From: Caballeronia novacaledonica
GTDB taxonomy: Bacteria; Pseudomonadota; Gammaproteobacteria; Burkholderiales; Burkholderiaceae
DNA: 64,000 nucleotides
Direction of reading: 5' to 3'
Assembly: GCF_900258035.1 (NCBI RefSeq)
Contig: NZ_OGTP01000007.1
Coordinates: 216,757 to 280,756, forward strand
The notes under the pieces are model-generated. The model was not told the origin of the DNA and searched no databases. It saw nothing but the letters and a program-made list of their open reading frames with translations. Of this stretch, positions 9,252-18,267 are shown in pieces. A program made the translations under genes and the position numbers. Numbering within the stretch: position 1 is the first letter of the stretch; every line of letters starts with the position of its first letter.

Positions 9252-10167
9252 CCGGCGCGCGCGCGAACATCGGCAATCGCTCGAGAATCCAGTCGAGCAA
9301 TTCCTGCGGCCCGGCCGCGAGCGGACGCCCCGTCTTCACGAGCAGCTTCGCCTGCGCGCTTTCGAAGAGCGGATGCGCGATGGGAATGGTGGTCAGCTCG
9401 CCGCTCGCCAGTTCCCGATACGCGGCGAACTCGCCGATCAGCGTCACGAAATTTTCCGCCGCGACGAAGCGCTTCAGCGCGCCGAGCGAATTCGTCGTGA
9501 GCGTGGGGCGGATCGCGAAATTGTCGGTCGTTTCGAGCATCTTCACGACGTGGCCGATCCCGAACGTGGGTGGCATCAGCGCGAGCGGATAGTCGAGCAG
9601 ATCGCGAATGCGCGCGACGCCGCCGCGCCGCGCCAGCGGATGATCGCGCCGCGCGAGCAGCACGACCGGCTGCGGCGAACTCGCGCGGCTCTCGATGCGC
9701 TCGTGCGGCGGCGGATTGTACGCGAGGCCGATATGCGCGCGGCTCTGCGCGACTTCTTCGAGCAAGTCATCGACGGCGAGCATCTGCATGTCGATTTCGA
9801 GGCGCGGATAGCGTGCGCAGAACGGCGCGAGGACGTCGTCGACGAGCGTATCGACATAACCCTCGCTCACCGCGAGCCGGATCTGGCCTTGCTGCAAGCC
9901 CTTCAGCGCGTGCAACTGGTCTTCGAGCCTTTCCTGCTGCGAGCGATACCCGCGCCAGAATTCGAGGAGATGAAACGCCGCTTCGGTCGGCCGCACGCCG
10001 CGCGGCTCGCGTTCGAAGAGCCGCGTGTCGAGTTCGTCTTCGAGCAGTTTGATCTGCCGCGCGATCACCGACGGCGACGTATTCAGATGATCCGCCGCCC
10101 CGCGAATCGTGCCGTGCGACAGCACTTCGTTGAAGTAACGCAGGCGTTGCTGGTTGATTTCGCGCAT
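9193..10167 (-). CDS. LysR-family transcriptional regulator
   Basis: The 324-residue regulator has an N-terminal winged HTH ([38 protein letters not shown]) and a substrate-binding domain from about residue 90. ATG 10167 puts the HTH at the usual position; an upstream in-frame ATG would add 21 unlike residues. It is divergent from the MFS permease at 10288, and a T-N11-A dyad lies between them. By LysR convention it likely controls that permease and the M81 peptidase downstream. The inducer is unknown. Its 3' end overlaps the convergent MFS gene. Confidence 0.9.
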   Translation of the reverse strand: MREINQQRLRYFNEVLSHGTIRGAADHLNTSPSVIARQIKLLEDELDTRLFEREPRGVRPTEAAFHLLEFWRGYRSQQERLEDQLHALKGLQQGQIRLAVSEGYVDTLVDDVLAPFCARYPRLEIDMQMLAVDDLLEEVAQSRAHIGLAYNPPPHERIESRASSPQPVVLLARRDHPLARRGGVARIRDLLDYPLALMPPTFGIGHVVKMLETTDNFAIRPTLTTNSLGALKRFVAAENFVTLIGEFAAYRELASGELTTIPIAHPLFESAQAKLLVKTGRPLAAGPQELLDWILERLPMFARAPVKPVRTRARRKGAPPGTSK

Positions 10168-10182
10168 GGTCGTATTTTCCGT

Positions 10183-10199
10183 GTTGCTCACAGGGCAAC
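10183..10199. promoter_or_regulatory. LysR-type T-N11-A dyad
   Basis: GTTGC (10183-10187) and GCAAC (10195-10199) form a perfect dyad around seven bases and contain the T-N11-A pattern of LysR boxes. The dyad lies in the 120-bp divergent region between the LysR gene and the MFS permease. Its position suits autorepression plus activation of the permease. A further TTGC half-site follows near 10214. Confidence 0.6.
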
Positions 10200-10287
10200 G
10201 ATACGTGAACTTTGTTGCTCTTGCTGGCACGGTCGCACGCGCTCAACATGGCCTCACCCGATGGGGGAGACAAACCAGGAGACGCGG

Positions 10288-11601
10288 ATGTCGACGATTC
10301 AGACCTTGCGCGGCGGCGATGCCGTTTCGGCGCTCTACAGCAGGATCAACTGGCGGCTCCTGCCGCTGCTCATCGCGTGCTACATGTTCGCGTATCTGGA
10401 TCGCGTGAACGTGGGCTTCGCGAAACTTCAGATGCAAAGCGATCTCGGCTTCTCCGACGCGGCGTACGGCGTCGGCGCCGGGATTTTTTTCATCGGCTAC
10501 GTGCTGTTCGAGATTCCGAGCAACCTGATGCTGCCGAAGATCGGCGCGCGCCGCACGTTCAGCCGCATTCTCGTGCTGTGGGGCATCACGTCGGCGTGCA
10601 TGCTCTTCGTGCGCAACGTGCCCGCCTTTTACGCGATGCGTTTCCTGCTCGGCGTCTTCGAAGCGGGTTTCGCGCCGGGCATGATCTATTACCTCTCGCG
10701 CTGGTATGGGCCGAAGCGCATGGCGCGCGCGATCGCGCTCGTGTTCGTCGCGGGGCCGCTCGGCGGCGTCGTCGGCGGGCCGCTTTCGGCGTGGCTGATT
10801 TCGTCGCTGGCGGGCGTCGGCGGACTGGCCGGATGGCAATGGATGTTTCTCGTCGAAGGGCTTCCGTGCATCGCGCTGGGCGCGCTCGTGTGGCGCGTGC
10901 TCGCCGATCGTCCCGCCGATGCCCGCTGGCTCACGCAGGACGAGCAGCGTCTCGTCGAGGCGGAAGTCGGCGGTCATGGCGGCGCGTCGCATCGTATCGA
11001 TTCGTTCAGGGAAATCGCGAGGAATCCGCGCATCTATCTGCTCGCGATCGCGTACTTCTGCATCATCTTTCCGATCTACGCGATCAGCTTCTGGCTGCCG
11101 ACGCTCATCAAGGAGCAAGGTGTGAGCGACACGATCCGCCTCGGCTGGTACGCCGCGATTCCGTATGTCGCCGCCGCGATCGCGATGTATGCCGCCGCAC
11201 GACGCTCCGACAAGATCGGCGAGCGCCGCTATCACAGCGCGCTGCCCGCGCTCGCCGCCGCCGCGCTGCTGGCGATGACGCCGTATGCGTCGGGCAACCT
11301 CGTCGCCACGCTCACGCTGCTCATGCTCGCCACGGCCTGCATGTGGATGGCCTACACGGTTTTCTGGGCGATTCCGTCCGAAACGCTTTCCGGCCCGGCC
11401 GCGGCGGGCGGCATCGCGCTCATCAACACGATCGGTTTGTCGGGCGGCTTCTGGGGCCCGGCGGTGATCGGCTGGGTGAAGTCCGCGACCGGCAGCACGA
11501 ACGGCGGCCTGCTCGTGATGGCGTGCATGGCGGCGCTCTCGTGCGTGCTGATTCTCTCGAACAAGCGCACGGTCGCCGCCGCCGAGGCGCGCACCGCCTA
11601 A
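10288..11601 (+). CDS. MFS transporter, anion:cation symporter type
   Basis: The 437-residue permease has 12 predicted membrane segments. It shows the N-terminal signature of the ACS family (MFAYLDRVNVGFAKLQM), GYVLFEIPSNLML in helix 2 and SRWYGPKRMARA in the loop. Relatives import organic anions such as tartrate, phthalate or hydroxy-acids with protons. The start follows AGGAGACGC. It lies downstream of the LysR dyad and 22 bp before the M81 peptidase gene, so it probably supplies that pathway. The substrate cannot be named from sequence. Confidence 0.85.
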   Translation: MSTIQTLRGGDAVSALYSRINWRLLPLLIACYMFAYLDRVNVGFAKLQMQSDLGFSDAAYGVGAGIFFIGYVLFEIPSNLMLPKIGARRTFSRILVLWGITSACMLFVRNVPAFYAMRFLLGVFEAGFAPGMIYYLSRWYGPKRMARAIALVFVAGPLGGVVGGPLSAWLISSLAGVGGLAGWQWMFLVEGLPCIALGALVWRVLADRPADARWLTQDEQRLVEAEVGGHGGASHRIDSFREIARNPRIYLLAIAYFCIIFPIYAISFWLPTLIKEQGVSDTIRLGWYAAIPYVAAAIAMYAAARRSDKIGERRYHSALPALAAAALLAMTPYASGNLVATLTLLMLATACMWMAYTVFWAIPSETLSGPAAAGGIALINTIGLSGGFWGPAVIGWVKSATGSTNGGLLVMACMAALSCVLILSNKRTVAAAEARTA

Positions 11602-11623
11602 CCTTTTTTCAAGGACCACGATC

Positions 11624-13132
11624 ATGAAAATCCTTATCGCAGGATTCCAGCACGAAACGAACACTTTTGCGCCGACGAAGGCGAGCTATCAGAGCTTCAT
11701 CCAAGGCGAAGGATTCCCGCCGATGGCCCACGGCGACGATGTCCTGAAGCTGCGCGACGTGAACGTGCCGATCGGCGGTTTCATTCAATGGGCCGAGGCA
11801 GAAGGGCATGAACTGATTCCGGTGATCTGGGCGGGCGCGAGCGCATCGGCGCATGTGACGGAAGATGCGTACGAGCGCATCGCGGGCGCGATCGTCGATC
11901 GTGTGCGGGCGGGCGGCTTCGATGCGATCTATCTCGACCTGCACGGCGCGATGGTCACCGAGCATCTCGACGACGGCGAAGGCGAACTGCTGGCGCGCGT
12001 GCGGGGCATCGTCGGCGACGACATGCCGCTCGTCGTGTCGCTCGATCTGCATGCGAACGTCACCGCGCGCATGATGAAACTCGCGGATGCGCTCGTCGCG
12101 TACCGCACGTATCCGCACGTCGACATGGCCGAGACCGGCCTGCGCGCGGCGCATTTCCTCGACGAAAGAATCAGACTTGGCAGGCCGTTCAGCCGCGCGA
12201 TGCGCCGCGTGCCGTTCCTGATTCCGGTGAACGGCATGTGCACGCTCGTCGAGCCGGCGCGCGGCATGTACGGCGCGCTCGCATCGCTCGAAAAGGATGA
12301 CGTCGTGTCGCTGTCGTTCGCGCCGGGCTTTCCCGCGTCGGACTTCGACGAATGCGGCCCTACGCTCTGGGGCTACGCGCTCGATCAAAACGCCGCCGAC
12401 GAAGCCGTCGATACGCTCTACACGGCGCTCGTGAACGACGAAGCGCGCTGGGACGTGCCGTTCCTTTCGCCCGACGAAGCCGCGCGCGAAGCGATCGACG
12501 CAAGCCGCGACGCCGCCGGTCCCGTCATCATCGCGGATACGCAGGATAACCCCGGCGTCGGCGGCGATTCGAACACGATGGGCATGGTCCGCGCGCTCTT
12601 GCTCAACGGCGCGCGCGATGCCGCCGTGGGCGTCATCTGGGACGAGCACGCGGCGCGGGCGGCGCATCGCGCGGGCGTCGGCGCGCGTATCGCGCTTGCG
12701 CTCGGCGGCGGCTCGAACGTGCCCGGCGATTCGCCGCTTGAAGGCGAGTTCGAAGTCGAGTATTTGTCGGATGGGCGCTTTCGCTTCGACGGCCCGATGC
12801 TCAACGGCATGTCCGGCGAACTCGGGCCGACCGCGTGCCTGCGCATCGGCGGCGTGCGCATCGCGGTGAGCAGCATCAAGATGCAGGTGTTCGACCGCAA
12901 TCTCTTTCGCGTCGCGGGCATCGAGCCGGAACGCATGAAGATTCTGGTGAACAAGAGCTCCGTGCATTTTCGCGCCGATTTCGAGCCGATCGCGGCGCGC
13001 ATACTCGTCGCGAAAGCGCCCGGTCCGATGGCCGCCGATCCTGCCGATCTGCCGTGGCGCAATCTCGATGCACGCATGCGCGTGCGTCCGCTGGGACCGA
13101 CGCTCGCCGCGTTGCGCGCATCGGCCGCATGA
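11624..13132 (+). CDS. M81-family metallopeptidase (MlrC-like)
   Basis: This 502-residue protein of the DUF1485/MlrC family begins MKILIAGFQHETNTFAP and contains YLDLHGAMV, VSLDLHANVT and DTQDNPGVGGDSNT. The Asp/His residues in these motifs fit the zinc-site residues of M81 peptidases. MlrC degrades linearised microcystin peptides, but most family members have unknown substrates. No signal peptide is seen, so it is cytoplasmic. It sits directly after the MFS permease, which suggests import of a peptide- or amide-like compound and intracellular hydrolysis. AAGGA precedes the ATG. Confidence 0.8.
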   Translation: MKILIAGFQHETNTFAPTKASYQSFIQGEGFPPMAHGDDVLKLRDVNVPIGGFIQWAEAEGHELIPVIWAGASASAHVTEDAYERIAGAIVDRVRAGGFDAIYLDLHGAMVTEHLDDGEGELLARVRGIVGDDMPLVVSLDLHANVTARMMKLADALVAYRTYPHVDMAETGLRAAHFLDERIRLGRPFSRAMRRVPFLIPVNGMCTLVEPARGMYGALASLEKDDVVSLSFAPGFPASDFDECGPTLWGYALDQNAADEAVDTLYTALVNDEARWDVPFLSPDEAAREAIDASRDAAGPVIIADTQDNPGVGGDSNTMGMVRALLLNGARDAAVGVIWDEHAARAAHRAGVGARIALALGGGSNVPGDSPLEGEFEVEYLSDGRFRFDGPMLNGMSGELGPTACLRIGGVRIAVSSIKMQVFDRNLFRVAGIEPERMKILVNKSSVHFRADFEPIAARILVAKAPGPMAADPADLPWRNLDARMRVRPLGPTLAALRASAA

Positions 13133-13187
13133 TCGTTCACGCTGTTTTCCCCTCAATGAACAACGTCGAAGAAAGGAGAATCCCGAC

Positions 13188-14222
13188 ATGCCGGATGATC
13201 AGATCAACACGTGGCGCCGCCGTTTTCTGGGTACGACGATCGCGAGTGTCGGCGCCATGCAACTCGGCTTGAGCGGCCTCGTTCGCGCCCAGACCGCCGC
13301 GCCGGCTCGTCCGTCACCGGCTGGCGGGTTCGCGCAGATCCGTCAGATCGATGCCGGCGCGCTCAATATCGGCTATGCGGAAGCGGGGCCGGCGAACGGT
13401 CCCGTGGTGATCCTGCTGCACGGCTGGCCGTACGATATCCACGCCTTCGCCGACGTGACGCCGTTGCTCGCCGCGCAGGGTTATCGCGTGATCGTGCCGC
13501 ATCTGCGCGGCTACGGTTCGACGCGCTTTCGTTCCGCCGACACGCCGCGCAACGGCCAGCAAGCGGTGGTCGCGGTGGATATCGTCGCGCTGATGGATGC
13601 GCTCAAGATCCGGCAGGCGACGTTCGGCGCGTTCGACTGGGGCGCCCGCACCGCGAACATCATCGCGGCGCTGTGGCCGGAGCGCGTCAAGTCGATGGTC
13701 TCCGTGAGCGGCTATCTGATCGGCAGCCAGCAGGCGAATCGCGCGCCGCTGCCGCCGAAGGCCGAATTCGCGTGGTGGTATCAGTTCTACTTCGCGACGG
13801 AGCGCGGCCAGGCGGGCTACGAGGCGAACTGTCACGATTTCAACAAGCTTATCTGGCAACTCGCATCGCCGAAATGGAATTTCGACGACGCGACGTACGA
13901 CCGCTCGGCGAAGTCGTTCGAGAATCCGGATCACGTCGCGGTGGTGATTCACAACTATCGCTGGCGTTTGGGGCTCGTGCAGGGCGAGCCGCAATACGAC
14001 GCACTGGAGCAGCGTCTTGCGATGGCGCCGGACATCGGCGTGCCGACGATCACGATGGAAGGCGACGCCAACGGCGCACCGCATCCCGATCCATCGGCGT
14101 ATGCGAAGAAGTTCACCGGCAAGTACAAGCATCGGAACGTTGGGGGCGGCATCGGACACAATCTGCCGCAGGAAGCGCCCAAGGCTTTCGCGGATGCGGT
14201 GATCGAAGCCGACCGGATGTAA
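13188..14222 (+). CDS. Tat-exported alpha/beta hydrolase
   Basis: The 344-residue protein begins with a twin-arginine signal: WRRRFLG at residues 9-15, then a hydrophobic stretch ending LVRAQ. The mature part is an alpha/beta hydrolase with the oxyanion motif HGWPYD (79-84), a nucleophile elbow GAFDWGA with Asp150, and GGIGHNLPQ near the end carrying the catalytic His. An Asp nucleophile points to the haloalkane dehalogenase/epoxide hydrolase branch rather than a serine esterase. GAAAGGAGAA precedes the ATG. Export implies a folded, periplasmic enzyme. It lies 55 bp after the M81 gene and may belong to the same operon. Confidence 0.8.
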   Translation: MPDDQINTWRRRFLGTTIASVGAMQLGLSGLVRAQTAAPARPSPAGGFAQIRQIDAGALNIGYAEAGPANGPVVILLHGWPYDIHAFADVTPLLAAQGYRVIVPHLRGYGSTRFRSADTPRNGQQAVVAVDIVALMDALKIRQATFGAFDWGARTANIIAALWPERVKSMVSVSGYLIGSQQANRAPLPPKAEFAWWYQFYFATERGQAGYEANCHDFNKLIWQLASPKWNFDDATYDRSAKSFENPDHVAVVIHNYRWRLGLVQGEPQYDALEQRLAMAPDIGVPTITMEGDANGAPHPDPSAYAKKFTGKYKHRNVGGGIGHNLPQEAPKAFADAVIEADRM

Positions 14223-14309
14223 GCGCGGACAGGACGGCATCGGAATGGCCCGCATTCGCGGGCCGCGCGCGCTTCGCGGAGTTCACGCTTTCAGGCGTAA
14301 CACGAAACA

Positions 14310-14349
14310 ATTACATTCGCCTGTCAAACGCATTTCACATTCGTTTCCT
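14310..14349 (+). promoter_or_regulatory. Tandem Pho-box half-sites upstream of phoX
   Basis: Four 7-base blocks are spaced by four bases: ATTACAT (14310-14316), CTGTCAA (14321-14327), ATTTCAC (14332-14338) and GTTTCCT (14343-14349). The central pair matches the PhoB half-site pattern CTGTCAT-N4-CTGTCAT closely; the outer two are weaker. The array ends 97 bp before the PhoX start, so PhoB activation under phosphate starvation is likely. Confidence 0.65.
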
Positions 14350-14446
14350 ACAGTAACGCGTCAACCGGCACGTCAGGCCGCAACGGTCTGAAGCAAGGAC
14401 TTTCATCGCCGGTACACAACCCACAATCAAGGACTCGAAACCACAC

Positions 14447-16420
14447 ATGGCGCAGCGACTCGACCTCTCCCGCCGCAAAGCCCTCAAGATTCTCGCCGGC
14501 GCGCCGATGCTGCCGCTCGGCGGCGCGGCCACCGCTTCCCTGCTCGCCACCGCATGCGGCGGCAGCGACAGCAACGCCGCCACGAACGCGCCCGCCGCGA
14601 CGGCCGCCTTCACCACGGCGACCTTCACCGGCATGGCCGCCCCGACGCTCGCCGATCCCAACGCGATGGCCAAGACCACCGTCGCATCGACGATGAACGT
14701 GAGCTTCAGCGACGGCAGCAGCCGCGCCTACAAGCTCGCGTATCAGCCGTTCTTCATGACGGGCGACGTCGTGCCGAATACGACGGGCGGGAGCATCGTC
14801 GCGGGCGGCTATTTCGATATCGATAATCAGCCGATCATCGACCGTTCCACGCCGGGCAAGGAGCGCCAGTTCTTCTCGGACTGCCCGGACGGCACGTCGC
14901 TCATCAAGATCGACAATCCGACGGTGAAGGGCGTGAAGGGCAACGCCGTGTTCGCGGTCGTGCAGTTCGAATACACCACGCGCGATCAGAGCGCCGCGAG
15001 CATGTACGGCCGCCTGCCGTCGCCGATCGCCGTGCTCACGCTCGATCAGGACCCGGCAACCGGCAAGCTCTCGCTCGTGAGCTACGCGAACGTCGATACG
15101 TCGAGCGCGCACGGCCTGTGGATCACGTGCGGCGCGAGCCTGTCGCCGTGGAACACGCATCTGTCGAGCGAAGAGTACGAGCCGGATGCGGCGCTTTCCT
15201 CGACGGACGCGCAGCTCAAGGCGTACAGCAAGAACCTCTACGGCGACGAAACGAAGGCGCGCCCGTATCACTACGGCCATGTGCCCGAAGTGACCGTGCA
15301 TCCGGACGGCACCGGCACGATCGCGAAGCACTATTGCCTCGGCCGCATCTCGCACGAACTGATTCAGGTGATGCCCGACAAGCGCACCGTGATGATGGGC
15401 GACGACGCCACCAACGGCGGCGTCTTCATGTTCGTCGCCGACAAGCAAGCCGATCTTTCCGCGGGCACGCTCTACGTCGCGAAGTGCGCGCAGACGTCGT
15501 CGGCGGGCGCGGGCGCGGCCACGCTCACGTGGATGAACCTCGGCCACGCGACGAGCGACGAGATCGAGAACCTCGCCAACACGCTGACGATCGCCGACAT
15601 CATGGACGTCGTCACCGACGAGAAGGTCGGCCCGACGCTGGACGCGAGCTACACGCGCATCCACTTCAACGGCAAGTTCAACTGGATTCGCATCAAGCCG
15701 GGCATGGAGAAGGCGGCCGCGTTCCTGGAGACGCACCGCTACGCCGCGCTGCGCGGCGCGAGCATGTGCTTCACGAAGCTCGAAGGCACGACGGTCAACG
15801 CGAAGGACCAGATCGTCTATTCGGCGATGTCGCAGATCGTCAAGTCGATGGTGAAGGGCGACGCGCATTCGACCGACATCGCGCTCGACAAAGCCATCAC
15901 CGCCGGCGCCGTCTACGCGTTCAACCTGAAGGGCGGCCAGCGCGATCTCACCGGCGCGGCGATCGACAGCGAATGGGTGCCGGTGGACATGGCCGCGCCC
16001 GCCGCGCTCGTCGGCGAAGACATTGCGTCCGATGCGCTCGGCAATCTCGCGAATCCGGAGCGCGTCGCGAATCCGGACAACGTCAAGTTCTCGGAGAAGC
16101 TGCGCACGCTTTTCATCGGCGAGGACAGCGGCGCGCACGTCAACAACTTCCTGTGGGCGTACAACGTCGATACGAAAACGCTGTCGCGCATTCTGTCGGC
16201 GCCTTCGGGCGCGGAATCGACGGGCCTGCACGCGGTCGACGAGATCAACGGCTGGACCTACATCATGAGCAACTTCCAGCACGCGGGCGACTGGGAAGCC
16301 GCGCTGCACGGCAAGGTGCAGGCGACGCTCGATCCGCTCATCCGCGCGAACTACAAGGATCGCTTCGGCGCGGCGGTCGGATATCTGACCGCCGATCCGG
16401 CGTCGATCAAGCTGAGCTGA
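14447..16420 (+). CDS. phoX: PhoX-family alkaline phosphatase (DUF839)
   Basis: The 657-residue exported enzyme has a Tat signal (SRRKALKIL at about residues 8-16). The signal's hydrophobic region ends LLATACGG, so a lipid-anchored form is possible, although Ala at -3 is not ideal for a lipobox. The mature protein has the DUF839/PhoX features SPWNTHLSSEEYE and long beta-propeller strands throughout. PhoX enzymes release phosphate from monoesters using Fe/Ca cofactors. It is monocistronic: Pho-box half-sites lie upstream and a perfect hairpin follows the stop. Confidence 0.85.
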   Translation: MAQRLDLSRRKALKILAGAPMLPLGGAATASLLATACGGSDSNAATNAPAATAAFTTATFTGMAAPTLADPNAMAKTTVASTMNVSFSDGSSRAYKLAYQPFFMTGDVVPNTTGGSIVAGGYFDIDNQPIIDRSTPGKERQFFSDCPDGTSLIKIDNPTVKGVKGNAVFAVVQFEYTTRDQSAASMYGRLPSPIAVLTLDQDPATGKLSLVSYANVDTSSAHGLWITCGASLSPWNTHLSSEEYEPDAALSSTDAQLKAYSKNLYGDETKARPYHYGHVPEVTVHPDGTGTIAKHYCLGRISHELIQVMPDKRTVMMGDDATNGGVFMFVADKQADLSAGTLYVAKCAQTSSAGAGAATLTWMNLGHATSDEIENLANTLTIADIMDVVTDEKVGPTLDASYTRIHFNGKFNWIRIKPGMEKAAAFLETHRYAALRGASMCFTKLEGTTVNAKDQIVYSAMSQIVKSMVKGDAHSTDIALDKAITAGAVYAFNLKGGQRDLTGAAIDSEWVPVDMAAPAALVGEDIASDALGNLANPERVANPDNVKFSEKLRTLFIGEDSGAHVNNFLWAYNVDTKTLSRILSAPSGAESTGLHAVDEINGWTYIMSNFQHAGDWEAALHGKVQATLDPLIRANYKDRFGAAVGYLTADPASIKLS

Positions 16421-16433
16421 TGGTGTAAAGGAA

Positions 16434-16460
16434 AACGCCGCGATTGGCTGTCGCGGCGTT
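16434..16460 (+). terminator. Terminator-type hairpin after phoX
   Basis: AACGCCGCGA (16434-16443) and TCGCGGCGTT (16451-16460) form a perfect 10-bp stem with a 7-base loop, 14 bp after the PhoX stop. Only a weak T-rich run follows on the plus strand. The A residues before the stem could serve the convergent small gene, so it may act in both directions. Confidence 0.65.
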
Positions 16461-16489
16461 GTCGTTCTGGCTGATCGAAAACGCGCGGC

Positions 16490-16693
16490 CTAGCAGCGCT
16501 GCTCGCAATCGATATATTCGAAACCGGCCGCGATCGCGAAGCGGATCGCTTCTTCCACATTGGGAAACTCGCCCGGCAGGCGCACGGAACGCTCCATTCC
16601 GTTCAAATCCTGAATTCGTGCCGTCGCGGCAAACACATTGCCTTGCCGAACCGCTGCCGGCGTGACCATCATGTCCCTGTAGCTGAAGACCAT
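16490..16693 (-). CDS. Small hypothetical protein, 67 aa
   Basis: The 67-residue protein has a compact pattern: VRQGNVFAATARIQD, then SVRLPGEFPNVEEAIRFAIAAGFEYIDCE. This looks like a strand pair followed by a helix, as in many short cytoplasmic Burkholderiales proteins of unknown role. The plus strand has no competing gene and the codons are GC-biased at position 3. The ribosome site is poor (AGAAAAAAG). It converges on phoX and has its own upstream region. No function is assigned. Confidence 0.5.
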   Translation of the reverse strand: MVFSYRDMMVTPAAVRQGNVFAATARIQDLNGMERSVRLPGEFPNVEEAIRFAIAAGFEYIDCEQRC

Positions 16694-17150
16694 TTCTTTT
16701 TTCTGTCCGATGTTGTCGGCCCGCGCGACGCGGGCTATCGAAAGGGCGGGAGCGATTGATTGTCCGGCTCCTTATGTTTCAGTTATCGGCACGGGCAAAC
16801 GGTTCTTTACCGGGAGCGCTTAAAAGTCTCTGAAAGAAGGCTTTCGGGCGTTTTCGCCAAATCGATACGCTGGTTCTACTGTCCGGGAAACGGCGGGAAC
16901 GTGCCGCCTGCGCGGATCGTGAACCTCGAAGGCGCCGCATCCGCGATGGCGCGGCGAGCGAATCGTGGATGTCGTTTGACTTCGCTAGAAGCTTCGGCAT
17001 CCGAACGAATAAGCCGATAACTTGCTGTTCGCCCTTACGCCACTCGAAAATCAATCCAACCCCGATTTTTGCCGACTTCATCAGATGGTGCTAAGGTGCA
17101 GCCAATCGTTTTCTCTCAACCGGGCAGGGCCAACACGGAGTTTGTCGGCC
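16694..17150. promoter_or_regulatory. Intergenic region, 457 bp, before the porin gene
   Basis: No gene is evident. It carries the promoter of the plus-strand porin and that of the minus-strand small gene. A short hairpin pairs GAAAG with CTTTC around AAGG near 16839-16852, upstream of a T run. The porin ribosome site CACGGAG lies at 17134-17140. Confidence 0.4.
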
Positions 17151-18257
17151 ATGAAAGTTCGTCTCTGGAAAGCGGCAGGTATTGTTCTCGTCAGCTCGGG
17201 CGCGTGGGCGCAAACGAGCGTCACGATGTACGGCCGGATCGATGGCGGCGTCGAATATCTGAATCACATTGCGAACGGCACCGGCGGCAGTTCCACGCGA
17301 TGGAGCGCCGAAGGCGGCGACTGGGGCACCAGCATGTGGGGCCTCAAAGGGAATGAAGACTTAGGCGCCGGCATGAGCGCGGTCTTCGATCTCGAAACGG
17401 CTATCCAGATCATGAACGGCACCACCGGCGGCGGCAGGCTGTGGTCGCGCCGCGCCTATGTCGGGCTGAACTCGAAGACCTGGGGCCAGTTGCAGGCGGG
17501 CCGCAACCTCTTCATCGACAGCGACGGCGTGTGGGAATTCGATCCCTTCGTGCAGCAGGCGGTGTCCTCGGCGTCGCTGGTGCGGGGGCGCAACTGGCAG
17601 CAGACGAGCAATAACGTCGAATATCACAGCCCCGTGTTTCATGGCTTCGACGTGCAAGGGCAGTATGCGTTCGGCAATCAGCCGGGCGCGTTCAATTCGG
17701 GCGCGCAGGGCGAGTTCGGCCGCTCCGAAGGCATCATGCTGACGTATCACTCCCCCGTGCTCGACGTGCGCGGCATCTACGACGAACTGCGCAGTCAGGA
17801 CGGCAAGCTGGACAACATCTTTCAGGCGTCGCGCGAATACTTCGTCGGCGCGAATCTGAAGGTCGAGAAGTGGAAGGTGCAGGCCGCCTACACGCATTAC
17901 GCCGCGCCGCAATCGCCTGCGGGCGTGGCCGACAGCGCCGATCACTACTGGCTCGGCGCGACGTATCAGGCCACGCCCGCGTGGGCCGTGACGGCGGCGG
18001 GCTTTTATATTCACATCGGCGAAGGCTCGGGCGACGCGGCCCACGATCCCGCGAGCCACGCCATGCTCTACGCGCTCGGCACGACCTACAACTTCAGCAA
18101 GCGCACCTTCCTGTACGGCACGGTGGCCTACGTGCGCAACAGCGCGAACGGCACGTTCTCGGTCTTCGCGACACCGCGCGACGCCGAACCCAGTACGAGC
18201 CCGATGGCGGGCGAATCGCAGACAGGCGCGTACATCGGGATGATGCACGTGTTCTGA
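17151..18257 (+). CDS. Gram-negative general porin (OmpC-like, Burkholderiales type)
   Basis: This is a 368-residue outer-membrane trimeric porin. A signal peptide covers about residues 1-20 (ending SSGAWAQ). The mature start SVTMYGRIDGGVEYL is typical of the Burkholderia porin group. WGLKGNEDLGAGMSAVFDLE and RRAYVGL follow, and the protein ends in ...MMHVF with the terminal Phe needed for BAM-mediated insertion. An in-frame ATG 43 codons upstream was rejected because the signal peptide begins at 17151 after CACGGAG. It converges on the NAD(P)-binding protein gene with a 10-bp gap. Confidence 0.92.
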   Translation: MKVRLWKAAGIVLVSSGAWAQTSVTMYGRIDGGVEYLNHIANGTGGSSTRWSAEGGDWGTSMWGLKGNEDLGAGMSAVFDLETAIQIMNGTTGGGRLWSRRAYVGLNSKTWGQLQAGRNLFIDSDGVWEFDPFVQQAVSSASLVRGRNWQQTSNNVEYHSPVFHGFDVQGQYAFGNQPGAFNSGAQGEFGRSEGIMLTYHSPVLDVRGIYDELRSQDGKLDNIFQASREYFVGANLKVEKWKVQAAYTHYAAPQSPAGVADSADHYWLGATYQATPAWAVTAAGFYIHIGEGSGDAAHDPASHAMLYALGTTYNFSKRTFLYGTVAYVRNSANGTFSVFATPRDAEPSTSPMAGESQTGAYIGMMHVF

Positions 18258-18267
18258 AGCGCGCCGG

